A DNA stretch of 6,811 nucleotides from a bacterium (GCA_021778165.1 JAJYCU010000036.1:1-6811); one strand, 5' to 3'. Numbered from the stretch's first letter, positions 1 through 5,507 are shown. The notes: generated by a model from the letters alone, not told the origin. Translations and numbers: made by a program.

Positions 1-567
1 TGATAGTGCGTTAGAGTACCAAACTAGTTCTTTGAGCATGATTTCTAGCTGCGATTTAGGTCCATAAGGATTAGCTTCTAGTTCACCATTTAAATTGCCC
101 TCATCGTCAACAGCATTAGTCATGCCGACATTAAATAATTGAGCTGATTTAGGAATAACTACCGACTGACACTCAGAGAGAATTTCTTTCAAATCAGTGG
201 CTGCTCTTGCTCCACCAACAGTTCCATGAGATACAACAGCAGTTGGTTTTCGATAAAACTCATTGGTTAAATAATCCAAAGCGTTTTTAAGTACGGCTGT
301 GATGGAATGGTTATATTCTGGCGTAACAAAGATATAGGCATCAAAATCTTTTATTTTTTCTAGCCAGACCTGAACTTTGTCATGAGGCTTTCGGTCAGGA
401 TTGTATCTTGGTGATATTGCCTCGTCGAAAAATGGCATTTCATAATCTAATAAATCAACTAATTCAGCCGATATATCGTTCTTAGTAGCGGTATTAACCA
501 CCCACTTAGCAACTTTATCGGTTTGCCTGCCATTACGAGTTGAACCTACTACGACAGCTAATTTCAT
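1..567 (-). CDS. NADPH-dependent FMN reductase family protein (3' end cut by window)
   Basis: I translated this frame by hand: 189 codons without a stop, from an ATG at 565-567 to the window edge. The C-terminus is therefore missing, but family members are about 180-200 residues, so little is lost. The flavodoxin-like fold shows as an N-terminal beta strand followed by the phosphate-binding loop GSTRNGRQ (residues 8-15). The flavin-contacting motif PEYNHS is at 83-88, followed by LKNALDYL (93-100), and a SHGTVGGARA segment lies at 113-122. Such soluble flavoproteins reduce FMN, quinones, azo dyes or chromate with NAD(P)H; the substrate cannot be read from sequence. The start is supported by AAGGGG five bases upstream, the clearest Shine-Dalgarno site in the window. 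It is divergent from an HxlR regulator, a pairing typical of reductases induced by electrophiles. Confidence 0.9.
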   Translation of the reverse strand, partial: MKLAVVVGSTRNGRQTDKVAKWVVNTATKNDISAELVDLLDYEMPFFDEAISPRYNPDRKPHDKVQVWLEKIKDFDAYIFVTPEYNHSITAVLKNALDYLTNEFYRKPTAVVSHGTVGGARAATDLKEILSECQSVVIPKSAQLFNVGMTNAVDDEGNLNGELEANPYGPKSQLEIMLKELVWYSNALS

Positions 568-572
568 ATTTT

Positions 573-638
573 CCCCTTACTTATTTATTAATATATAGTT
601 TGTATTTTCATATTAAATGATTTACTATACTTTGTAAA
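573..638 (-). promoter_or_regulatory. Promoter and ribosome binding site of the FMN reductase
   Basis: On the minus strand TTTACA (633-638) and TAATAT (610-615) are separated by exactly 17 bp, a reasonable sigma-70 promoter. The predicted leader is about 35 nt and carries AAGGGG at 573-578, five bases before the ATG. The -35 box lies inside the palindrome 627-642, so a protein bound there would block this promoter. Assigned by inspection only. Confidence 0.55.
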
Positions 639-642
639 GTAT
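626..642 (+). promoter_or_regulatory. Inverted-repeat operator overlapping the hxlR -10 box
   Basis: Positions 627-642 read ATACTTT-GT-AAAGTAT, a perfect inverted repeat with 7-bp arms and a 2-bp centre. A -10-like TATACT (626-631) overlaps its left half and the ATG of the regulator (641) overlaps its right half. No good -35 is seen; TTTTCA (605-610, 15-bp spacer) or TTGTAT (600-605, 20-bp spacer) are weak options. The same site covers the -35 of the divergent reductase. HxlR/YodB-type regulators are known to bind TACT...AGTA-like inverted repeats in their own divergent promoters, so autoregulation is the likely role (inference). Confidence 0.65.
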
Positions 643-979
643 GTTAAGTTCATTGAGCGAACAAGAAATAGAAAAAAACGTCGGTTGTATAGCCCAAGCA
701 ATGTCAATAATTGGTAATAAGTGGACGGCTTTGATTCTACGCGACCTTTTTAAAGGTGAACAGCGGTTTTGCCAGCTAGAAAAATCGATTCCAGAAATCA
801 ACCCAAGAATTCTATCTCAGAGACTTGACTATTTAGAAGACCAAAAAATAGTATCAATTACTTATAATCCACCATCATCTAATCGAAAAGTGTACACTTT
901 AACAAAAAAAGGAGAGGCGTTGTTACCTATCCTAAAAAGTATGGCTGATTGGGGATTAAACTATAGGGTTCAAGAGTAA
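641..979 (+). CDS. HxlR/YodB-family winged-helix transcriptional regulator
   Basis: At 112 residues this has the usual family length. Hallmarks appear in order: a conserved N-terminal cysteine (C16), GNKWTALILRDL (25-36), RFCQLEKSIPEINPRILSQRL (42-62, recognition region; R42 F43 and P54-R61 are typical), a wing near 71-87, and LTKKGEALLPIL followed by a C-terminal W-G. Family members act as dimers that repress divergent genes for nitroreductases, azoreductases or quinone reductases, and several sense electrophiles through the N-terminal Cys. A second cysteine, C44, lies in the HTH. The start keeps C16; no Shine-Dalgarno site precedes it and a -10-like hexamer ends nine bases upstream, so the transcript may be leaderless. 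Its stop lies 5 bp from the argS stop, with no terminator between. Confidence 0.93.
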   Translation: MLSSLSEQEIEKNVGCIAQAMSIIGNKWTALILRDLFKGEQRFCQLEKSIPEINPRILSQRLDYLEDQKIVSITYNPPSSNRKVYTLTKKGEALLPILKSMADWGLNYRVQE

Positions 980-984
980 TAAAT

Positions 985-2640
985 TTACATCTTTTCAGGA
1001 GCGTATATACCTAGTAAATTTAGTCCGTGTTTTAATACCTGAGCATACTGATCAACCAGTAATAAACGTAAATTCTTTCTTTCTGAATTAATCACAGGAC
1101 TATGTTCGTAGAAACTGTTAAAAGTTTGGCACAATTCATAAAGATAATTGCAAATATAGTGAGGTCTTAGATCGTCGACAGCAGCGTCTAGAATAGCATC
1201 GTATTCAAATAATTTAATCGCTAACTCTCTTTCTTTATCGTCATAATTAATGAATTGATCATCCAATACACCAATTATTCCAGCCTTAGAAAGAATTGAT
1301 TTAGCTCGAGCATGAGCGTACATCAGATATGGACCGCTATTACCCTGTAGACTGACTGATTGCTCGATATCAAAAACTATATCGTTGCCAAGCTTTACCT
1401 TTAATAGTTGGTACCGAATAGCGCCAGTGACAAGTTTATCATCAGTTGTATCTGAGTATTTACTAAATGCTTGTCTGACAGTATCAATCAGCCAGCTAAT
1501 TTCTATAACCTTACCTTGTCTCGAACTCATTTTACCGCTCGATAATTTTATAACACCGGTATTGATGTTTTTCATTTCCCCATCTTTAATTAGTCCGACT
1601 AGCTGACTAGCCTTTATTATTACTTTAAAATAATCTCTTTGTTCATCGGCGGTTACGATTATAATATTGTCTGGAGAAAAATCTTGTTGTTTTAATTTGA
1701 TTAAACCAAGGTCTCTGGCTGCGTATAATCCTCTGCCCGTAGAGGAAATAAATACAGTTGTAAACAAACCAAACTCTTCGCCGCGAAAAACTACAGCCCC
1801 CTGACTTTCAAAAAAATACTTGTTTAAGTTTTCTTTTACAATTTCTACGCCAATTAGTTCACACTCGCTCTCTAGGTATTGTCTCTCAACTGGTTTGGAT
1901 CCTAGCTGAATTAAAATCGATTCTAAATGAGAAAAACTCCATTCTTTACATATTAAATAAACTTGTTTATACAAATCATCTTCCAGTTCATATGATTTGT
2001 TAGTCAGATTAATAATATCTTTTTTGATGTTTTCGTCATCGTCATATGCTTTAGCACCATTGGCATACATTTCTGACATAAAGACATTATGCTCATCCTC
2101 TGGTATTTGCTTTAATTTGTCTAAGTCACCATTAATAAAATTAAGAATTGCCCACATACTTTTACCAACATGACTACCAACGTCACCATGATAGCTAACT
2201 CGATGAACGTTGCCACCAGCGAACTCTAGAAGATTAGCTAGACTATCACCGACAACTGCATTTAGAGCGTGACCAATATGCATAGCTTTAAACGGATTTG
2301 GATTATTAGTCTCAATAACCAGATTCTTGTTGAGATAGCCTGTTCTTGGTTTTAAGAAGTCGCGGTTAATCAACTTGTTATCGTTTAACCTAAAATTTAC
2401 AAAACCTGGGGCTGAAGCTATAACTCCTTTAAATAAATCTAACTTTTTGTCTTTGATATATGTTGAAAGTTGAGAAGCAATTTCAATAGGCGATTTCTTT
2501 ATTTCTGGAGAGAGTTTAAGAGCTATATTAGTAGAAAAATCGCCGAATCTTGGATCTCCTTTTAATAAATCTGCCGAAACTTGAAGATCATATAAATCAT
2601 TAATTGAGGCCTGAACAAGTTTTATTATCTCCGATTTCAT
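985..2640 (-). CDS. argS: Arginyl-tRNA synthetase (class I)
   Basis: This cytoplasmic enzyme charges tRNA-Arg with arginine using ATP. It is 551 residues, within the normal 550-590 range, and looks complete. The N-terminal Add-1 domain shows DFSTNIAL at 34-41. The Rossmann catalytic core has NPNPFK (113-118) and a perfect HIGH (121-124). The second class I signature is KMSSR (370-374), followed by QGKVI. GPYLMYAHARA starts the DALR anticodon-binding domain at about 436, and the protein ends with the family-typical YAPEKM. KMSSR in place of KMSKS is normal variation in this family. The ATG at 2640 gives a full N-terminal domain. No Shine-Dalgarno site is present, and TATAAT ends six bases upstream. 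It is divergent from the Nudix gene and convergent with hxlR. Confidence 0.97.
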   Translation of the reverse strand: MKSEIIKLVQASINDLYDLQVSADLLKGDPRFGDFSTNIALKLSPEIKKSPIEIASQLSTYIKDKKLDLFKGVIASAPGFVNFRLNDNKLINRDFLKPRTGYLNKNLVIETNNPNPFKAMHIGHALNAVVGDSLANLLEFAGGNVHRVSYHGDVGSHVGKSMWAILNFINGDLDKLKQIPEDEHNVFMSEMYANGAKAYDDDENIKKDIINLTNKSYELEDDLYKQVYLICKEWSFSHLESILIQLGSKPVERQYLESECELIGVEIVKENLNKYFFESQGAVVFRGEEFGLFTTVFISSTGRGLYAARDLGLIKLKQQDFSPDNIIIVTADEQRDYFKVIIKASQLVGLIKDGEMKNINTGVIKLSSGKMSSRQGKVIEISWLIDTVRQAFSKYSDTTDDKLVTGAIRYQLLKVKLGNDIVFDIEQSVSLQGNSGPYLMYAHARAKSILSKAGIIGVLDDQFINYDDKERELAIKLFEYDAILDAAVDDLRPHYICNYLYELCQTFNSFYEHSPVINSERKNLRLLLVDQYAQVLKHGLNLLGIYAPEKM

Positions 2641-2646
2641 TTTTTA

Positions 2647-2652
2647 ATTATA
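2647..2652 (-). promoter_or_regulatory. argS -10 box close to the start codon
   Basis: A consensus TATAAT on the minus strand ends six bases before the argS ATG. Transcription would then begin at or next to the A of the ATG, giving a leaderless mRNA. No convincing -35 is seen 16-19 bp upstream. The 71-bp region 2641-2711 must also hold the divergent Nudix promoter. Confidence 0.5.
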
Positions 2653-2690
2653 TCAACTGTCTGGCCGATATTTTATCTGAAAAATAAAAA

Positions 2691-2699
2691 TGCTATTAT
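2691..2699 (+). promoter_or_regulatory. Extended -10 promoter of the Nudix gene
   Basis: TGCTATTAT matches an extended -10 element (TGn followed by a TATAAT-like hexamer), and TATTAT ends 12 bases before the ATG at 2712. The expected leader is about 5 nt, too short for a Shine-Dalgarno site, and none is visible. The -35 is poor, which is common with extended -10 promoters. Confidence 0.4.
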
Positions 2700-2711
2700 C
2701 TATTTAAATTT

Positions 2712-3164
2712 ATGAGGCAAGCTACACTTCTCTTCTTAATAAAAGATCATCAAATATTATTAGCCATGAAAAAGAGAGGATATGGCAAAGATCTTTGGAA
2801 CGGGGTTGGTGGTAAGGTCAACCAAAACGAGAGCATTATTGATGCTGCCAAAAGAGAGTGTCATGAAGAAATATCAGTCTCACCCATAAACCTTTCTAAA
2901 AGAGCTGAGATAGTTTTTGAAAGCAATAATGAAGAAGATAGGTTTGAGGTCACAGTCTATACTTGTGATAAATGGGATGGTGAACCGATCGGATCAGAGG
3001 AAATGGCTCCAAAATGGTTTGATATTGACGACATACCTTATCAACAAATGTGGCCTGATGATTATTATTGGCTACCGGAGATACTCGCTGGGAAAAATTT
3101 TACAGCTAAATTTTTAATCGATAACAACGGCGACATAATAGAACACGGGATTACTGAGTTATAA
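2712..3164 (+). CDS. MTH1-like Nudix hydrolase, probable oxidised purine (8-oxo-dGTP/2-OH-dATP) diphosphatase
   Basis: The 150-residue protein follows the human MTH1/NUDT1 pattern nearly end to end, as I recall that sequence. MKKRGYGKDLWNGVGGK occupies 19-35, with N30 at the position of MTH1 N33. The Nudix box runs from G34 to V56 with E40, R48-E49 and E52-E53 as metal ligands. MWPDDYYW (113-120) supplies W114, D116 and D117, the counterparts of MTH1 W117, D119 and D120 that read the oxidised base. The usual Gly near the end of the Nudix box is Ser (S55), which is tolerated elsewhere. The likely role is hydrolysis of oxidised purine nucleoside triphosphates to monophosphates, preventing mutagenesis; substrate choice is inferred. 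No Shine-Dalgarno site precedes the ATG. The stop lies 22 bp from that of the convergent secreted-protein gene. Confidence 0.93.
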   Translation: MRQATLLFLIKDHQILLAMKKRGYGKDLWNGVGGKVNQNESIIDAAKRECHEEISVSPINLSKRAEIVFESNNEEDRFEVTVYTCDKWDGEPIGSEEMAPKWFDIDDIPYQQMWPDDYYWLPEILAGKNFTAKFLIDNNGDIIEHGITEL

Positions 3165-3186
3165 ATCAATTTGTTAGGAAGTACTT

Positions 3187-3720
3187 TTACTTAAGTCCGG
3201 CAGGTTGGTGGGCATAGCCCACTTCCATAGAGTTTGGATCAACTAATAATCCTGTTTTGTCTAAACGGGCGAACTCTGTCTTGACATGTCCGGCTGATGC
3301 AGGTTGTTTGATAATAACCATTTGCTCTGCTACAGTAGCCGGAACTTTCTGATTATAGTCTAAGCCCTCTGACTGAGAATATGCCCAGTAGGTGTTTTTC
3401 CCATCTTTAAATACGATTGGATTACCTTTGGCTGTTTCGATTGCACCAGGCAAATTAACCGGCTTATTTGTTACTTTTACCATTCCGCCGGCTTCAAGTG
3501 TATATATCTGTTTAACTAAATTGTAGAAAGGTGGCTCGGGGATACCTTTCTCGATTGTCGTATTATGGTCCTTATGTGTCTGTGAAGCTCCGGCTTCAGA
3601 AAATCCAGAAACAAGTGAAGTGGCAACTACCGCAAGGCCAATAGCGGTTTTACCAAGATGGTTGTTAAATAGATTGCTGGTTTTTTTGTTTTCTAAATTG
3701 TTTTTTTGTTTTTCATTCAT
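3187..3720 (-). CDS. Small secreted protein of unknown function with Sec signal peptide
   Basis: I do not recognise a domain. The frame can be opened six codons further up at a TTG (3736-3738), but that codon abuts the TATTAT -10 box (3730-3735), so translation from it is unlikely. The ATG at 3718-3720 is preferred and gives 177 residues. The N-terminus has Lys/Asn-rich residues 1-24, a hydrophobic stretch TAIGLAVVATSLVSGF (25-40), and a signal peptidase I-like site AGA before SQ (after A45). No lipobox cysteine is present, and the protein contains no Cys at all. The mature part would be about 132 residues, rich in Pro, Lys and Gly, with an early PEPPFYNL segment. Export or membrane anchoring is a firm inference; function is not. 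It has the best sigma-70 promoter in the window, which suggests high expression. Confidence 0.8.
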   Translation of the reverse strand: MNEKQKNNLENKKTSNLFNNHLGKTAIGLAVVATSLVSGFSEAGASQTHKDHNTTIEKGIPEPPFYNLVKQIYTLEAGGMVKVTNKPVNLPGAIETAKGNPIVFKDGKNTYWAYSQSEGLDYNQKVPATVAEQMVIIKQPASAGHVKTEFARLDKTGLLVDPNSMEVGYAHQPAGLK

Positions 3721-3729
3721 AGTGTTTAC

Positions 3730-3758
3730 ATAATACAACTTATTTTGTGATATGTCAA
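3730..3758 (-). promoter_or_regulatory. Near-consensus promoter of the secreted-protein gene
   Basis: On the minus strand a perfect TTGACA (3753-3758) and TATTAT (3730-3735) are separated by exactly 17 bp. The -10 ends nine bases before the chosen ATG (3720), so transcription should begin 0-4 bases before the start codon. This placement fixes the start choice over the upstream TTG. Confidence 0.75.
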
Positions 3759-3772
3759 TTATATTATTTTAA

Positions 3773-3801
3773 CTTAATAATGGCTGGTACCCCGTATTAA
3801 G
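3773..3801 (-). terminator. Hairpin after the MazG-like gene (weak terminator candidate)
   Basis: Arms CTTAATA (3773-3779) and TATTAAG (3795-3801) pair perfectly over 7 bp. The 15-base interior can add three more pairs (TGG with CCG). It lies 30 bp past the MazG-like stop and just before the next promoter. On the minus strand the following bases are mixed A/T, not a clean U run, so it may instead be a regulatory or chance structure. Confidence 0.35.
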
Positions 3802-3831
3802 CTAAGTTAGAACCTCAATAATGCAATCAAT

Positions 3832-4221
3832 CTATTTAATTTCAGGGTAACAGTCGGCGTTTTTGCGAAAGTAATCAGCCCATTTATCTTTTTCGTCGAG
3901 TTCAACATAATCAACGAATATACCTTTTTTGAAAGCCCCATTTTTATCAAGTTTAATTTTTTGGGCTTCTGCTATATCTTTATCTGTTAATTTATATTTT
4001 TGTTTGAGGTCGTCCAAGGCTTGCTGAACATCTGCTATTTCACTTGCTCGGTCTTCGGGTTTTGATTTTATAATCTCCTTAGCTTCTTCGATAATTTTTA
4101 GCACTAACTCTTTCTTATGGCTCTTGTCGTCGAGCAGATGAAATGTAGGTTTTGCACCCGACTTGATTTGATGTTCGACGATCTTATCTCTTACCAGTTT
4201 TCCAAACTTATACTTAGGCAT
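3832..4221 (-). CDS. MazG/PRA-PH-like nucleotide pyrophosphohydrolase (all-alpha NTP-PPase)
   Basis: The 129-residue protein begins with KFGKLVRDKI (5-14), the opening typical of a small family often annotated as phosphoribosyl-ATP pyrophosphohydrolase-like or MazG-like. The all-alpha NTP-PPase metal site is visible: E45 E46 xx E49 in one helix and E61 xx D64 in the next (SEIADVQQALDDL). A conserved K-G-x-F-x-x-G-I segment follows (NGAFKKGIF, about 94-102). These enzymes cleave (d)NTPs to NMP and pyrophosphate and are usually house-cleaning enzymes; a role in histidine synthesis is unlikely because no his genes are nearby. The C-terminal 25 residues are charged with no known motif. TATAGT ends six bases before the ATG with no Shine-Dalgarno site. 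It probably forms its own transcription unit. Confidence 0.88.
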   Translation of the reverse strand: MPKYKFGKLVRDKIVEHQIKSGAKPTFHLLDDKSHKKELVLKIIEEAKEIIKSKPEDRASEIADVQQALDDLKQKYKLTDKDIAEAQKIKLDKNGAFKKGIFVDYVELDEKDKWADYFRKNADCYPEIK

Positions 4222-4227
4222 ATCTGT

Positions 4228-4233
4228 ACTATA
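4228..4233 (-). promoter_or_regulatory. -10 box of the MazG-like gene
   Basis: TATAGT on the minus strand ends six bases before the ATG (4221), the same geometry as argS. The predicted transcript is leaderless. No clear -35 is found at 16-18 bp. Confidence 0.4.
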
Positions 4234-4509
4234 TCAAATATGTCGAGGTGGTAATTTATCTGAGAAGGATTCGAACAAATTTCAATCTGTTATTAAAAAT
4301 CTTTTTAAAACTTACCGAATTAATAACTTCAATGAATCTATAGTTAGTGACTATACCTGCGTGGTACACCTTCCTTTCACCGCTTGGAACCGACTCAAGA
4401 ACGAACCACACCCCTGGCACGAATCGTTTGAGATCTCACCTCTGTCAAGTCGAGCACAGTAACTACCGTACCGGCTAAGAACCACTTACCAAAGTATACA
4501 GAAAACATA
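4234..4509. other. Gene-poor interval with a GC-rich island (4356-4490)
   Basis: This gap between two divergent genes has no gene I can defend. By count, 72 of 135 bases in 4356-4490 are G or C (53%), against 15 of 60 in 4261-4320. The island contains a 10-bp palindrome TGAGATCTCA (4429-4438), a direct repeat GAACCAC (4403-4409 and 4479-4485), and GTGGT (4361-4365), which could pair with either ACCAC. A 6-bp stem (4339-4344 with 4350-4355, 5-base loop) lies just before it. Three short frames cross it: a plus frame open to TAA at 4460-4462 without an early start codon; a 37-codon minus ORF 4508-4395; and a minus frame ending TAA near 4255 that could use GTG. None resembles a family I know. A structured RNA or a decayed gene is possible. 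Confidence 0.45.
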
Positions 4510-4539
4510 TTGACAAACTTTATAAAGTTTTAATATACT
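4510..4539 (+). promoter_or_regulatory. Promoter of the HTH-Fic gene
   Basis: A perfect TTGACA (4510-4515) and TATACT (4534-4539) are separated by 18 bp. The -10 ends nine bases before the ATG at 4549, so the mRNA would be leaderless or nearly so; no Shine-Dalgarno site is present. The spacer is filled almost entirely by a 16-bp palindrome, so occupancy of that site would exclude RNA polymerase. Confidence 0.75.
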
Positions 4540-4548
4540 TATAAAGTT
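4515..4548 (+). promoter_or_regulatory. Tandem operator sites in the fic promoter
   Basis: Site 1 (4515-4530), AAACTTTATAAAGTTT, is a perfect 16-bp palindrome between -35 and -10. Site 2 (4537-4547), ACTT-ATA-AAGT, is a shortened version over the start site. Both contain the half-site TATAAAGTT (4521-4529 and 4540-4548), repeated with a 19-bp period, near two helical turns, so dimers could bind the same face. The downstream gene encodes its own Xre-type HTH, making autorepression the simplest reading. The core also matches the hxlR operator. Confidence 0.65.
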
Positions 4549-5466
4549 ATGAATTATTCTAAACAACTAAAGGCTATATTAAATGGAAGTGGCTGGACGC
4601 AGGAAGAGCTTGCCAAGCAATTGGGTGTTTCGTTCGTAACTCTAAACTCTTGGGTTAATGCCAAGTCTATGCCGCGTAAAGGGGCACAGGAATCTATACG
4701 CATTCTGTATTTTAATGTTCTGGGTTCCGACAGTTTAGAAGTTGGGTATCTTGAAAAGCTGAAAGAAAAGATCGAACATCTTAACATTAAACTTTCTCAA
4801 ATCACTGAAAACCAGGAAGTATTTGATAGGCTCATACTCTTCTTGACCTATCATACAAATGTTATAGAGGGTAGCACTATGACGCTTAACGACACAAGAG
4901 AAGTCCTTTTCGAAAACAGAACCCTGACTAACCGGACGCAAATTGAGCAAGCTGAAGCCATGAACCACAAAGCCGCACTAGTTTGGCTACTGAATGCATT
5001 ACAAAGCAAGAGTTTTGGCATTGATGAGGGTTTAATAAAAGGACTGCATCTGAGGCTCATGAATGGAATCATCGAAAATGCAGGATTATACAGAAGTCAT
5101 TCAGTTCGAATAATGGGTACGCATGTTACGGTTGCCAATTATCTAAAAGTGCCTGAATTAGTACAAGGGCTGCTTACGAAAATTAATGCTAAGGCTAAGC
5201 GAGAAGAAGTCATAGAAATATTATCTGAAACTCATGCTGTTTTTGAAAAGATACACCCTTTTAGTGACGGTAATGGAAGAGTTGGACGATTACTTATGCT
5301 TGCCCAAGCCTTACAAAGAGGTATTGTGCCACCTCTGGTACTAAAAGAGAGAAGACAGGCATACTATAAGTATTTAGAGCTTGCACAAACTCAAAATAAC
5401 ACGATGCCTTTACAAATTTTTATCGCCGAATCGATAGTTGAAGCTAATAATCTACTATTTAAGTAG
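4549..5466 (+). CDS. HTH-Fic protein (Xre-type DNA-binding domain fused to class II Fic AMP-transferase)
   Basis: This is 305 residues. An N-terminal Xre/Cro helix-turn-helix (about 4-40; WTQEELAKQLGVSFVTLNSWVNAKSMPR) is followed by a charged helical linker (63-90) and a Fic domain. The catalytic motif is intact: HPFSDGNGRVGR at 236-247, with H236 as base, D240 for metal, and R244 and R247 for phosphate binding. The inhibitory helix motif [S/T]xxxE[G/N] appears before it as T103-NVI-E107-G108, marking a class II, self-inhibited Fic. A flap segment lies around 180-197 (GLYRSHSVRIMG). Fic enzymes usually transfer AMP from ATP to Ser, Thr or Tyr of a target protein, unknown here. No separate antitoxin gene is adjacent. 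The start follows the promoter directly, with no Shine-Dalgarno site. It is convergent with tRNA-Arg, 41 bp away, and no terminator is seen. Confidence 0.94.
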   Translation: MNYSKQLKAILNGSGWTQEELAKQLGVSFVTLNSWVNAKSMPRKGAQESIRILYFNVLGSDSLEVGYLEKLKEKIEHLNIKLSQITENQEVFDRLILFLTYHTNVIEGSTMTLNDTREVLFENRTLTNRTQIEQAEAMNHKAALVWLLNALQSKSFGIDEGLIKGLHLRLMNGIIENAGLYRSHSVRIMGTHVTVANYLKVPELVQGLLTKINAKAKREEVIEILSETHAVFEKIHPFSDGNGRVGRLLMLAQALQRGIVPPLVLKERRQAYYKYLELAQTQNNTMPLQIFIAESIVEANNLLFK

Positions 5467-5507
5467 CAAACGGTTCTAACAAGATTTGAATCGGTTTAAA
5501 ATGTTGA

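Noticed and set aside
980..984. Intrinsic terminator between convergent hxlR and argS.
   Set aside because: Only 5 bp separate the stops and no GC-rich hairpin with a T run is visible; transcripts probably overlap.
3736..3738. TTG start extending the secreted protein by six codons.
   Set aside because: It lies directly against the TATTAT -10 hexamer of a near-consensus promoter, upstream of the likely transcription start, and the ATG at 3720 gives a normal signal peptide.
4249..4276. GGATTCGAAC (4267-4276) after TGGTA, resembling the 3' half of a minus-strand tRNA or an att copy of tRNA-Arg (5508-5531).
   Set aside because: The flanking bases do not form a T stem, spacing from TGGTA differs by four bases from the real tRNA, and no acceptor or anticodon arm can be found; no integrase lies nearby.
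4261..4490. tmRNA, RNase P RNA or SRP RNA in the intergenic gap (a GGATTCGA motif and the GC-rich island suggested it).
   Set aside because: None of the conserved signature blocks of these RNAs could be found in order on either strand.
5467..5507. Terminator for fic, suggested by the repeated CGGTT.
   Set aside because: The two CGGTT copies are direct, not inverted, repeats and cannot form a hairpin.
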